Source: Candidatus Kouleothrix ribensis (GTDB lineage Bacteria; Chloroflexota; Chloroflexia; Chloroflexales; Roseiflexaceae). Taken from it: a DNA stretch of 64,000 nucleotides. How positions within the stretch are numbered: the stretch's first letter is position 1; the number at the start of each line of letters is the position of its first letter. Position numbers and translations under genes: made by a program. The notes below the pieces were generated by a model, which saw only the letters and a program-made list of their open reading frames with translations, was not told the DNA's origin and searched no databases. The DNA is taken from contig JADKGW010000001.1 in NCBI GenBank assembly GCA_016722075.1, positions 1,426,001-1,490,000 on the forward strand, in the 5' to 3' direction. Shown here piece after piece: positions 51,039-60,245 of the stretch.

Positions 51039-52172
51039 CTACTCGAGCGGCAGGGTGGCGCGCACCGTCACGCCGCCGCCCTCGGTCTCGAAGACATCGA
51101 GGCGGCCGCCGAACTCGCTGAGCCGGTAGTGCATGGCGCGCAGGGCGTGCAGGCCAGGGCGCTCGTGGGTGCCGTCGAGCAGGCCGACGCCGTCGTCCTG
51201 GATCAGCAGAACCACCGAGCCGGCATCGTAGCGCAGGGTCAGCCTGGCCGTGCCGGCGTGGGCATGCTGCTGAATATTCAGCAGAGCCTCTTGCGTCAGG
51301 CGCACCAGCAGCATGCAGTGCATCGGGCTGACCAGGCGGGTGCGGCCGAGCAGGGTCAGCGTGGTGGGGATGCCGGTGTGCTGGCCAAAGCGCGTGACCA
51401 GCAGATCGAGCGCCGCAGCCAGCTCTGGCTCGAGCGCGGGCAGTGGGCCGAAGATCACCCGCCGCAGATCCTCGGCGCTCTGCTCGGTTGTGCGGGTTTT
51501 GGTCAGCTGTAGCGCCAGCGGCGCATCGTCGAAGATCTGGCCGCGATTGCGGGTTGCTGTGCGCCCGGCCGGGCTGTAGCGCGGCGAGTCGGCTGAGGGG
51601 CTGTGCGCCGGGCGCGGTGCCGGCGGCAGCTGGGCCTGGCTGCGCGCGCGCCGGGCGGCCAGCTGGCGAATACGCTCGATCAGCCATGGCGCGCTGAAGG
51701 CCACCAGCACCGGTGCCAGCAAGATCAGCGCGAGGTGCTGCCAGCCGCCGGCAGCCAGCTCTTCGGCCGGGGCACGGTCGGCAGCCCACAGCAGGATCGC
51801 CGCCGCCGACACAAAGCTCAGGCCCGACATAACCCAGCCGCGCAGGCCCTCGAGCAGGCCCGGCAGCAGCAGGCTACTGTACGCGTAGAACACGAACGGG
51901 CTGGCCCAGCCGCCGCTGCCTGCCAGTACCAGCACGCAATAGACGATATCGGCGCTGAGGATCAGCGAGTTGCGCCGGGCCAGCTGGACGAACATCCGGG
52001 CCAGTGGTGTGCCGGCCAGGTTGACGGCGCCGGTGATCGCCAGCATGGTGGTGTGCGCGGCCATGCGGCCCTGATACCACAGCACCAGGGTGATCACGCA
52101 CCACGCCAACCAGCGATAGCTGCAGAACAGCACGTGGTCGGCGAGCCATGGTATCGAGCGGTTCCCGCGCAC
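51039..52172 (-). CDS. Membrane histidine-kinase-like ATPase without an H-box
   Basis: This 377-aa protein has about six N-terminal membrane helices (to about 175), a disordered linker (about 180-215) and a HATPase domain (about 265-377). The domain carries EALLNIQQHAHAG, DDGVGL and RPGLHALRAMHYRLSEFGG of the NarL/DesK type. The dimerisation region reads TTEQSAEDLRRVIFGPLP and lacks the usual R-E-L-H-D phospho-acceptor His. No response regulator is adjacent. It may be an unusual kinase or a pseudokinase. The GTG start has GAGGTGA upstream. Confidence 0.82.
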   Translation of the reverse strand: MRGNRSIPWLADHVLFCSYRWLAWCVITLVLWYQGRMAAHTTMLAITGAVNLAGTPLARMFVQLARRNSLILSADIVYCVLVLAGSGGWASPFVFYAYSSLLLPGLLEGLRGWVMSGLSFVSAAAILLWAADRAPAEELAAGGWQHLALILLAPVLVAFSAPWLIERIRQLAARRARSQAQLPPAPRPAHSPSADSPRYSPAGRTATRNRGQIFDDAPLALQLTKTRTTEQSAEDLRRVIFGPLPALEPELAAALDLLVTRFGQHTGIPTTLTLLGRTRLVSPMHCMLLVRLTQEALLNIQQHAHAGTARLTLRYDAGSVVLLIQDDGVGLLDGTHERPGLHALRAMHYRLSEFGGRLDVFETEGGGVTVRATLPLE

Positions 52173-52432
52173 AGTTCACCTCAACGGTTAGGGCCAGACC
52201 TTTCATATACCCACGCAAGGCCCGCCGGTCACGAAGGTTGATGTGAGGTTTCCGCAGCTGTGTGCGCTCCATGCGCTTGGTGGTAGAACCTCAAATTCCG
52301 TATGTGAGCGGTATTGCGGCGAGGGCCGGCTGCGCCCTGATTGAGTTGGTATCGAGAGGTCGCTTTCCTGGAGAAGAACGACCTATAGTGTAGCAGAAAG
52401 CCCGGCGAACGGCAAGATCTGGGCGGCCGATT

Positions 52433-55400
52433 TCACGCATCGATCTGCGCCAGCAACGCTGCGACTGCCGCGTCGAGCTGGCGGTCGGTGCCGCGCGCCC
52501 ACTCGCCCAGCGGCAGGCTCACGTCGAGATCGACGGCGCGCCCGGTGCCTTCGAGGTCGTCGCCCTCGAGCGTAGCGACTTTGAGGTGCGGTAGGAAGAA
52601 CGGCGTGCCATCGATCAGGTAGTGCGTCGAGGTGCTGATCACCGCGCCAGCGCTGGCGCGCCCGACCACCTGGCCCAGCCCAAGCCGGCGGTAGCTTTCG
52701 GCCATGATCTCGGCGTTGGAGGTCGACTCCTCGTTGATCACCAGGATGGTCGGCCGGTTCAGCAGCCGGTTGCCGCTGGCGTGGCCGGCGTCGATCGGCG
52801 GCCGGTCGCGGAACGATTTCAGCAGCACGCTGCGCCGCGCCAGCACGTCGATAATGAAGGTCGAGGTATAGCCGCCGGGGTTGAAGCGAATATCGATCAC
52901 GACACCGGCTTTGCTGTAGGTTTCGCTGTCGAGATCGACCATGAACTGCTGGTACGCCTCGTAGTTCATGCGCCGGATGTGGACATAGCCCAGCCGGCCG
53001 CCGCTGATGCGATGCACGTAGGCCTCGTTGGCGTACACCCACTCGCGGTAGCGCAGGTCGCCATAGGCGCCGGCGGCGATCGGGCGAATGGCTACCTCGC
53101 GGGCCGCGCCACCACCGGGGGCGGCCAGGCGCAGCAGCAGGCGCCGGCCGACGGTGCGATCCATCTGCGCGTCGAGGTTGTCGCCCGGCTGTAGCGCCAC
53201 GCCCTGCACGGCAACCAACTCGTCGCCGATCGCGATCGGCTGGTCGTCGGCGGCCAGCGCGGCCGGGCTGTCGGGCACGATCGCCGCCACGACCAGCCGC
53301 CCGCTGCGCGCCTGCTCGGCCGGGTCGAACAGCAGCCCGGTATAGCCGTACTGGCTATCGCCACCGCCGCCGCCAATGCCGAGGTGCGAGGCGCGCAGCT
53401 CGCCGATCATCAGCCGGATGATCTCGTGCAGCTCGCCGGTGGTCTGAGCGCCGGCCACCGGTGCTGCGAACTGCGCGCGCACGGCGTTCCAATCGAGCCC
53501 GCGGAAGGTCGGGTCGTAGAAGCGGTCGCGCAGCAGCCGCCAGCATTCATCGAAGATCTGGTGCTTCTCGCGCTGAAAGTCGATCGACACCTCGGCGCTG
53601 ATCGGCAGCTGGGTCGCTTCACCGCCGGGGAATTTGCGCACCACCACCTTGCCGTCGTCGAGGCAATAGAACGACTTGCCATCAGGCGCGAACTGGGCAT
53701 CCCACTTGGCCGCCGGGCCGCTGGTCAGCTGGCGCGGCGCGTGCTGCTGGCGCGCCTCGTCGAGCGGCATGGTCCACAGGTTAGCTTTGCCGGCCACGGT
53801 AGCGCGGAAGATCAGGTCGCGGCTGTCGGGGCTGATGCACTGGGCGCTGGCGTTCATCTGCGGGGGCGTAATCAGGCGCAGCCGCCGCTCGATGCCCTCG
53901 AACACGATCTGCACGCCGGCAGCGGCTGGTGGCTTGGTCGATGGTGCGGCTGGTTCATCGAGCGCTGGCGCGGATGCCGGCGGCTCGGGTGGCTCGGGCG
54001 GCGTGGGCGTGCCGGCCGGCGACTCGAGCGGCTCGGGCTGGGGCGTGGGGTAGTGCTCGGGCTGGGGCGTAGGCGCAGGCGCCGGCTCGGGCGTTTCGGG
54101 CCTGGACTCTTTAGCATCGAACAGCTTGTCGAACTCGGCCTCGCGGAAGAACGGCGTCGGCGGTCGCAGGTCGACCCGCGCGATCTGCCGTTCGTCCCGA
54201 TCCTGGTACGTGGTGAAGATGATGAAGCGGCCGTTCGGCGACCAGATCGGGCCGACCGACTGCAAGTTGCTCAGGAATGTGATCTGGCGCGCGCTGGTCG
54301 CTTCGATGTGCTGGACGTACAGGTTTTCGAATTGGTGGCTATCTTCGGCGGTGAACACCAGCCAGGCGCTATCGGGCGACCAGGCGAACTGGCTGTGGTC
54401 GAGCGTCGCGCGCACAAACGCGCGGTCTTCGCCGCTGGCAACCCCGATCAGGCGGATCTCGTCGTCGCCACAGGCGTAGGCGATCCACTTGCCGTCGGGC
54501 GAGTGTACTGGCATGTGCTTGGGCCGCTGGCTGGTGGTCAGGCGCGTCTCGGCGCGGGCCGTGAAATCGTAGCGGTAGATCTCCTCGTCGCCGTGGCGAT
54601 CGGAGGTATACGCCAGCGCGCGGCTGTCGGGCGCCCAGTCGATGCCTTGCTCGCGGAATGGCGTGTTGGTGATACGAAACGACACGCCCTGGCGCTGCTC
54701 TTTATCGGTCTCTTTGTCGGCGAAGTCGGCGAACACCTCGCCGTGGGCGGCAAACGCGATCTTCTTACCGTCGGGGGCCAGCGCCAGCTCGCTGGCGCGG
54801 TTAAGCGTCTCGACGCTGGCCGGGCCGATGCGCGTATCGGCGCCGAGGCGGATCGGTACGGGTGCAGCGGTGCGGCTGGCCAGGTCGAGCCGCCAGATTG
54901 CAAACTCGCGCTCGAACACGATCGTGGCGCCGTCGGCGCTGATCGAAGGCCACAGCAGGCGGCCCTCGGTGAAGCGGGTGATCTGCTCGGCCGGGCCGCG
55001 CGCAATCGGCTGGAACCAGATATTCTCGGTACCATCGCGGTCGGAGACGAAGTACAGCCCGCCGGCGTCGGGCGCCCACAGCGGCCAGCGATTCAGGCCG
55101 GCATACTCGCTCAGCCTGCGGTAGTCGCTTGCGCCGGGCGCATTGCTCACGATCCACAGCTCGGCCCCGCCGTAGGGGTTAGGCCCACGCCGCCACCATG
55201 CGTCGCGCACAATATTGAACGCCAGCGCCTGGCCGTCGGGCGACACGCTCAGGTGGTTGATCTGCTCGTAGGGCTGGCTCAGCCAGCGTATTGGCGTGTC
55301 GCCTGCGGCCTCCACGCGGTAGATCGCGCTGCCCTGCTGCTCGCGCCACGAGCTGAAGAAGATCTGCGCGCCATCGGCCGACCATGCCTCGGCCTGGTTG

Positions 55401-55684
55401 GCACCTGAGTGAGCGGTAATACGGCGCGGCGCGGCGCCATCGAGCGTCAGCGCATACACGTCGAGCGGGCCGGCACGCCACGAGCTAAAGGCCAGCTGGC
55501 GGCCATCGGGCGACCAGCATGGCGAGGTATGGCCGGCGCGGTGTAGCGTCAGGCGCTCGGCGTTGCCGCCATCGATCGGCGCCAGCCAGATATCGTAGGC
55601 ATACACAAACGCGATGCGCGAACCATCGGGCGCGACACGTGGAGTGCGCAGGTACGGGCGAGCGTGGGCCGGGTGTTCGTTCAT
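52433..55684 (-). CDS. Tricorn-like S41 protease
   Basis: This 1083-aa protein has WD40/TolB-like beta-propeller repeats (about 10-480 and 590-700), a Pro/Glu-rich linker (about 515-575), a PDZ domain (about 790-870) and an S41 core. The nucleophile is S989 in EESTSNAEIM. RASHLG (about 750) matches the Ser-His pair of tricorn proteases. It probably degrades peptides in the cytosol, since no signal peptide is seen. ATG 55684 has a GAGGA site. Two propellers, a PDZ and a protease core are the normal tricorn order. Confidence 0.9.
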   Translation of the reverse strand: MNEHPAHARPYLRTPRVAPDGSRIAFVYAYDIWLAPIDGGNAERLTLHRAGHTSPCWSPDGRQLAFSSWRAGPLDVYALTLDGAAPRRITAHSGANQAEAWSADGAQIFFSSWREQQGSAIYRVEAAGDTPIRWLSQPYEQINHLSVSPDGQALAFNIVRDAWWRRGPNPYGGAELWIVSNAPGASDYRRLSEYAGLNRWPLWAPDAGGLYFVSDRDGTENIWFQPIARGPAEQITRFTEGRLLWPSISADGATIVFEREFAIWRLDLASRTAAPVPIRLGADTRIGPASVETLNRASELALAPDGKKIAFAAHGEVFADFADKETDKEQRQGVSFRITNTPFREQGIDWAPDSRALAYTSDRHGDEEIYRYDFTARAETRLTTSQRPKHMPVHSPDGKWIAYACGDDEIRLIGVASGEDRAFVRATLDHSQFAWSPDSAWLVFTAEDSHQFENLYVQHIEATSARQITFLSNLQSVGPIWSPNGRFIIFTTYQDRDERQIARVDLRPPTPFFREAEFDKLFDAKESRPETPEPAPAPTPQPEHYPTPQPEPLESPAGTPTPPEPPEPPASAPALDEPAAPSTKPPAAAGVQIVFEGIERRLRLITPPQMNASAQCISPDSRDLIFRATVAGKANLWTMPLDEARQQHAPRQLTSGPAAKWDAQFAPDGKSFYCLDDGKVVVRKFPGGEATQLPISAEVSIDFQREKHQIFDECWRLLRDRFYDPTFRGLDWNAVRAQFAAPVAGAQTTGELHEIIRLMIGELRASHLGIGGGGGDSQYGYTGLLFDPAEQARSGRLVVAAIVPDSPAALAADDQPIAIGDELVAVQGVALQPGDNLDAQMDRTVGRRLLLRLAAPGGGAAREVAIRPIAAGAYGDLRYREWVYANEAYVHRISGGRLGYVHIRRMNYEAYQQFMVDLDSETYSKAGVVIDIRFNPGGYTSTFIIDVLARRSVLLKSFRDRPPIDAGHASGNRLLNRPTILVINEESTSNAEIMAESYRRLGLGQVVGRASAGAVISTSTHYLIDGTPFFLPHLKVATLEGDDLEGTGRAVDLDVSLPLGEWARGTDRQLDAAVAALLAQIDA

Positions 55685-55724
55685 ACAATCCTCGTGATCC
55701 TGCGTCGTGGCGGGGGCCTTCAAG

Positions 55725-55730
55725 ATTATA
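55725..55730 (-). promoter_or_regulatory. -10 box of the tricorn-like gene
   Basis: The minus strand reads TATAAT (in GCTATAATC), 40 nt before the start codon. Confidence 0.45.
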
Positions 55731-55833
55731 GCAAAGCGACTAGGTGCGAGCAAGTGATCAAGTGATGGCCACCGACTGCGTAACGCGGGTTGGTTACGCC
55801 ATAGTGCATCATTGGCGCGGCACCTTCGGCACG

Positions 55834-55842
55834 TGGTACAAT
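55834..55842 (+). promoter_or_regulatory. Extended -10 promoter of the SDR gene
   Basis: TGGTACAAT lies 36 nt before ATG 55879, with only a weak TTGGCG upstream. Confidence 0.5.
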
Positions 55843-55878
55843 GCGGCCATCGGGGCCAGGCATAGCGGGAACGTCATC

Positions 55879-56667
55879 ATGAAACAGCTCGACGGCCAGG
55901 TTGTGCTGATCACCGGCGCAGGCGGCGGGTTTGGGCGCGAGCTGATCCGCCAGCTGCTGCCGCATGGCTGCCGGCTGATCCTCACCGATCTGCGCCACGC
56001 GCCGCTGCAGGCTGCGGCCGAGTGGGCGGCCGTGCGCGTGGGCCAGGGCGTGCCGGGCCGGATCATTGGCATGCTTGCCGCCGACCTGGCGACGCCCGGT
56101 GGCGCCGACGCCGTGTACGAGCAGGCCCGCGCGATTGCGCCGATCGACATACTGGTGAACAACGCGGGGATCGGCATGTCCGGCCCGATCGAGGCCATCC
56201 CGCCGGCGCGCTGGGAGGCCTTGATGCAGATCAACCTGCTCGCGCCCATGCGCCTCACGGCCCGGTGTGTGCCGGCCATGATCGCGCGGCGCAGCGGCCA
56301 CATTGTGAATGTGTCGTCGGTGGCCGGCCTGGTGGGTGCGCCGGGGCTGGCGGCATATTGCGCGGCAAAGTTTGGCCTGCGCGGCTTCTCCGAGGCGTTG
56401 GCCGCAGATCTGCGGCCGCATGCTGTCGATGTGACGGCGATCTATCCGTTCTTCGCGCGCACGCCCATCCTGGAATCCGAGCGGTTTGGTGCGGCGCCGC
56501 CCACGCGCCTGCCCGAGCGGCTGATCTATGATCCGGCCTTCGTGGTGGCCCGGCTGATCGACGGCATACAACGCCGCACGCTCCACGTATACCCCGGCGC
56601 GATCCCGCGCCAGATTGATCTGCTGCGGCGCGTGGCGCCCTGGGCGCTCGACCTGATGGCGCGCTGA
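55879..56667 (+). CDS. Short-chain dehydrogenase/reductase
   Basis: This 262-aa Rossmann-fold protein has TGAGGGFG (cofactor loop), NNAG and the S-Y-K triad (S146/S147 in NVSSVAG, Y160, K164 in YCAAK). The sequence after the second strand (LTDLRHAP) carries Asp, which usually favours NAD. It resembles membrane-associated SDRs (C-terminal RRVAPWALDLMAR). The substrate is unknown. ATG 55879 matches the start of the fold. Confidence 0.9.
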   Translation: MKQLDGQVVLITGAGGGFGRELIRQLLPHGCRLILTDLRHAPLQAAAEWAAVRVGQGVPGRIIGMLAADLATPGGADAVYEQARAIAPIDILVNNAGIGMSGPIEAIPPARWEALMQINLLAPMRLTARCVPAMIARRSGHIVNVSSVAGLVGAPGLAAYCAAKFGLRGFSEALAADLRPHAVDVTAIYPFFARTPILESERFGAAPPTRLPERLIYDPAFVVARLIDGIQRRTLHVYPGAIPRQIDLLRRVAPWALDLMAR

Positions 56668-56902
56668 GCCGCATGCCGGCCGCGCGAGCATACAGGCCGG
56701 CGTACATCGACGATTGTGCAACTCTTTTAGCTGCTTGCTCGTCTGGTAGTACAAAGCCCCCGACAATTGCCGCCCTCGTGGAGCGCCGTGTTGCGACTCC
56801 AACAAGTATGCCTACTCTGCGCGTCTTACAGCCACTGTCGCACTTTGGAGTGACGGCACATGGCACGTGGCTCGCATCTGCGACACGTGCGAGGAGGTGG
56901 GT

Positions 56903-57988
56903 ATGGATCTGAGGAATGCCGGTATGGCTCTGCACGATTGGCGCGATCAGCTGGCGGGCGGCGCCGAGAGCGGGCCAGGCAGCCAGCGTTTGATCCGCAG
57001 CGTGTTCGTGCTCTGGGCGATCGCGTTTGTGATCAAGCACACCGGCTCGTCGTGGGACATCGCCTGGCACTTTCGCTACCCGTTTGGTGCGTTCGAGCCG
57101 CCGCACATCGTGAATATCTTCGGCTCGGCTATCGCCGCCGCGCTGGTGGTGTTTCACACAATGACTGGCAAGGTCACCGAGCGGTTTGGCCTGTATATCA
57201 TCCAGGGCGGCTTCGCGCTGTTCCTGGTGTCGGTGCTGCTCGACGTGCTGAACCACCTGATGTTCGGCCTGGATGTGACGGTGTGGAGCCCCACGCACCT
57301 GCTGACGTTCGCGGCGACCACGGTGGTGATGCTGGGTGTGGTGTACACCATGCTCAAGCTGCTGCCGCCGGGGCGCTGGCGGCTGGGGTTAGGCCTGCTG
57401 TTCTGGGCGCTCTTGCTCGACGACGCGCTGTTTCAGCTGTGCCAGCAGGAATATGGCGTGATCGCGATCGATGCGTATACGCGCGGGCAGACGCGTGCGA
57501 GCAGCGCGTTGCTGGCGCTGGCCGGGCGCAACCCGGTGGCCTTCGCCGAGGGTGGTATTCCCCACTGGATCTACCCGATCTGGCTGATCACCACCAGCAC
57601 GCTGGTGCTGGCACCGGCCCAGCGCGTGTGGGGCTGGCGCTGGTCGGCCTGCGCGGTGGCGCTGCTATACCTGGGCTTCCGCGTGCTGGGCTGGCTGGTG
57701 CTCGACGCGTTTGCCTTCCCCAACTCGTTCATCCCGGTAATGCTGCTGGGCGCGGCCTTCCTGATCGATGTGGCCGGGCAGCGGCGCTGGCCGCCGCTCG
57801 CGATCAGCCTGGCGCTGACGGTATGCTACTACGCCAGCGCGCTGCTGATCGACCAGTATACCTTGATGCCGCGCTTCGCGCTTGGCACTGCGCCGGTGGT
57901 GTTTGTGCTGCTGTGGGGCGGCTACGCCCTGGCACGCTGGTGGGCACAGCGCAGCACCGATCGGCCGCTCGCGCCGGTGACGCGCTGA
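56903..57988 (+). CDS. Polytopic membrane protein of unknown function
   Basis: This 361-aa protein has about nine predicted membrane helices, and conserved-looking acidic and His residues on loops (SSWDIAWHFRYPFG, PPHIVNIFGS). The histidines could bind a metal or heme, but no known family was recognised. AGGAGG lies 5-6 nt before ATG 56903. A longer reading in another frame overlaps it but is Ala/Arg-rich and not credible. Confidence 0.82.
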   Translation: MDLRNAGMALHDWRDQLAGGAESGPGSQRLIRSVFVLWAIAFVIKHTGSSWDIAWHFRYPFGAFEPPHIVNIFGSAIAAALVVFHTMTGKVTERFGLYIIQGGFALFLVSVLLDVLNHLMFGLDVTVWSPTHLLTFAATTVVMLGVVYTMLKLLPPGRWRLGLGLLFWALLLDDALFQLCQQEYGVIAIDAYTRGQTRASSALLALAGRNPVAFAEGGIPHWIYPIWLITTSTLVLAPAQRVWGWRWSACAVALLYLGFRVLGWLVLDAFAFPNSFIPVMLLGAAFLIDVAGQRRWPPLAISLALTVCYYASALLIDQYTLMPRFALGTAPVVFVLLWGGYALARWWAQRSTDRPLAPVTR

Positions 57989-58022
57989 CCTACGCGCCGG
58001 GCCTGGTGCGCCGAGCGCGCGC

Positions 58023-58790
58023 TTAGCGCACCAGGTACACCAGCGCGACCAGCACGCCAACAATTACGACAACCCGGCGTAGCACGGTCGGCTTGATCCG
58101 GCCGGCCAGCCGGCCGCCCAGCGCGCCACCAGCCAGTGCGCCGGCCGCCATTACCAGCGCGGCCGGCCAGACCACCTGGCCCGAGAAAAGGAAGAACACG
58201 GCGGCGGCCACGTTCACACCAAGCGCGATTGCCTGCTTCAGCCCATTCAGCCGCGTCAGCGAGTCGTCGAGCGCCAGCCCGAGCACGGCCAGCACGATCA
58301 CGCTCAGGCCGGCGCCGAAGTAGCCGCCGTACACGGCCGCCAGGCCCACCGGCAGCGCGGCCCAGCCCTCGCGCGGCGGTGTGCCGGCCTGCCCGCCGCG
58401 CCGGGTGAGCCACCTGCGCAGAGGATCTTGCACGGCCAGCAGCACGGCCGCCAGCAAGATCAGGAACGGCACCAGCGCGCGAAACACGCGCTCGCCGGTG
58501 TTCAGCAGCAATATGCCGCCGGCGACCCCACCGATCACGCTGGCCGGCAGCAGCAGCAGCAGCCGCCGGCGCTGGCCGCGCAGATCGCCAGCCTGGGCCA
58601 GCGTGGCGCCCAGGTAGCCTGGGCACAGCGCCACGGTGTTGGTCACACTGGCGGCCACGGCCGGGATGCCCACCGCCGTAAGCATGGGGAAGGTGATCAG
58701 CGTGCCGCCGCCGGCCAGGGCGTTCACCAGGCCGCCGGCCAGCGCTGCCAACCCGATCAGCACAAATCCTAGCGTGGTCATACCCGCCAT
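58023..58790 (-). CDS. TauE/SafE family permease
   Basis: This 255-aa inner-membrane protein has about eight helices and the twofold repeated motif of the family (GLVNALAGGGTLITFP and YGGYFGAGLSVI). Members export sulfite, organosulfur compounds or other anions. GAGGAA precedes ATG 58790. It stands between the unknown membrane protein and the CoA-transferase gene, with no informative neighbour. Confidence 0.9.
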   Translation of the reverse strand: MAGMTTLGFVLIGLAALAGGLVNALAGGGTLITFPMLTAVGIPAVAASVTNTVALCPGYLGATLAQAGDLRGQRRRLLLLLPASVIGGVAGGILLLNTGERVFRALVPFLILLAAVLLAVQDPLRRWLTRRGGQAGTPPREGWAALPVGLAAVYGGYFGAGLSVIVLAVLGLALDDSLTRLNGLKQAIALGVNVAAAVFFLFSGQVVWPAALVMAAGALAGGALGGRLAGRIKPTVLRRVVVIVGVLVALVYLVR

Positions 58791-58896
58791 GGCTTCCTCT
58801 CTATCGGTGTGCCGCGTGCGCCGGCACATGCGGCGGCGGTACAGCCTGCGTATTGTACCGCACAAGTGCGCCGCGCTCGCGCGCGCCGCGCGGCGG

Positions 58897-60051
58897 CTAT
58901 ACCACGCCGGTAACGCGCAGCCCGACGATCTCGGCCTCGCTCAGCCCCAGCCCGAGCAGCGCTTCGTCGGTGTGCTCGCCCAGCGCCGGGGCCGGCCGCG
59001 CGGCCGTGCTGCCAAACAGGCCGCCCAGCTGGTGTAGTGGCCCCTCGCCGGGCTGATCGAGCACGAACGTGCGCTCGGCGTGCAGCGCCAGCGCCTCGCT
59101 CAGCCCGAGCACCGGGCCGACGCACACCTCGACATCGCCAAAGAACTCGAGCCACCAGCTGAGAGTCTGGCTGGCAAACAGCGCGTCGAGGTCGGCAAAC
59201 ATGCGCTGCTGCTCGGCCCAGCCGGCATACTGGAGCGCGATATACGTATCGCGGCCGAGCATGCGGCACAGGTTGGCCCAGAAATGCGGCTCAACCGCCG
59301 CAACCGTAAGCGCGCGATCGTCGGCGGTGGCGTACACGCTATAGCAGGCGTAGCCGCCCGAGAGCGGCCCGCGCCCGCCTGGCGGCGCACTGCCGGTGGC
59401 CCAGTGCTGCGCGGCGGCCAGCGCCAGCCAGTGGACGATATTCGCGGTCATTGAGATGCCAAGTAGCTGGCCGCGCCCGCTGCGCTCGCGCTCGAGCAGC
59501 GCCGCCAGGATGGCGATCGCCGCAGGGAATGCGCCGCCGCCCAGGTCGGCGAGCTGCAGGCCCGGCACGATCGGCTGGCCGCCGCCGCGCGGTGCCAGCA
59601 GCGGCAGCGCGCCGGCATAGCCCAGGTAGTTCAGGTCGTGCCCGGCGCGCCCGCTAAGCGGGCCATCCTGGCCATAGCCGCTGATTGCGCACACGATCAG
59701 GCGCGGGTTGGCGGCCGCCAGCTCGGCGTAGCCCAGGCCCATCCGCGCCAGCACGCCCGGCCGGAAGCTCTCGATCAGCACATCGGCGCGGCGCACCAGA
59801 TCGAGCAAGATCGCCTGCCCTTGCTCGGTCTTCAGATTGAGCGTCAGGCTACGCTTGCCACGATTCAGCGCGGTGAACAGGACGCTCTGTGTGCGGCCCA
59901 GCGGCGGGAAGGCACGCAAGTAATCGCCGCGGCCAGGCTCCTCGATCTTCAAAACATCGGCACCCAGGTCGGCGAATATCAGCGTGCAGAACGCGCCCGG
60001 CAGCAGACGTGTCAGGTCGAGCACGCGCACCCCGGCGAGCGGTTGGTTCAT
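58897..60051 (-). CDS. CaiB/BaiF family CoA-transferase
   Basis: This 384-aa protein belongs to the family III CoA-transferases and alpha-methylacyl-CoA racemases. Motifs are LLPGAFCTLIFADLGADVLK, NRGKRSLTLNLK and GHDLNYLGYAG, whose Asp is the catalytic residue. It either moves CoA between acids or racemises a 2-methylacyl-CoA; sequence by eye cannot decide, though GHDLNY is racemase-like. ATG 60051 is preferred over GTG 60060, with AGGTGA upstream. A GCAGGTT repeat block lies before it. Confidence 0.88.
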   Translation of the reverse strand: MNQPLAGVRVLDLTRLLPGAFCTLIFADLGADVLKIEEPGRGDYLRAFPPLGRTQSVLFTALNRGKRSLTLNLKTEQGQAILLDLVRRADVLIESFRPGVLARMGLGYAELAAANPRLIVCAISGYGQDGPLSGRAGHDLNYLGYAGALPLLAPRGGGQPIVPGLQLADLGGGAFPAAIAILAALLERERSGRGQLLGISMTANIVHWLALAAAQHWATGSAPPGGRGPLSGGYACYSVYATADDRALTVAAVEPHFWANLCRMLGRDTYIALQYAGWAEQQRMFADLDALFASQTLSWWLEFFGDVEVCVGPVLGLSEALALHAERTFVLDQPGEGPLHQLGGLFGSTAARPAPALGEHTDEALLGLGLSEAEIVGLRVTGVV

Positions 60052-60084
60052 TGGCGTCACCTACTGTATATCGCGATCGACAGG

Positions 60085-60160
60085 CGTTGCAGGTTGTATC
60101 GGGTTGCAGGTTTGCAGGTTGCAGGTTTGCAGGTTTGTAGGTTGCAGGTTGCAGGTTGCA
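60085..60160. repeat. GGTTGCAGG-type short repeats
   Basis: About eight degenerate copies of GGTTGCAG or GGTTTGCAG run between two divergent genes. They resemble the block at 46273-46374. Confidence 0.7.
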
Positions 60161-60205
60161 ATCAGCACTAGCGTTGCCCGCCGCCCGCTGCCTGCCGTCT
60201 GGCTC

Positions 60206-60214
60206 TGGTATAAT
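60206..60214 (+). promoter_or_regulatory. Extended -10 promoter of the GATase-like gene
   Basis: TGGTATAAT lies 31 nt before ATG 60246. Confidence 0.55.
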
Positions 60215-60218
60215 CGGC

Positions 60219-60233
60219 GTATGATCATCATAC
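60219..60233. promoter_or_regulatory. Palindromic operator candidate
   Basis: GTATGAT-C-ATCATAC is a perfect palindrome 5 nt after the -10 box, at about the transcription start. It is well placed for a repressor. Confidence 0.5.
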
Positions 60234-60245
60234 CAGAGGAACGCA

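Noticed and set aside
53384..55408. 674-aa plus-strand frame opposite the tricorn-like gene
   Set aside because: It is antisense to a well-supported protease with clear motifs and has no recognisable domain.
56860..58026. 388-aa frame overlapping the membrane protein at 56903
   Set aside because: It is an Ala/Arg/Gly-rich frame shifted from a clear nine-helix protein.
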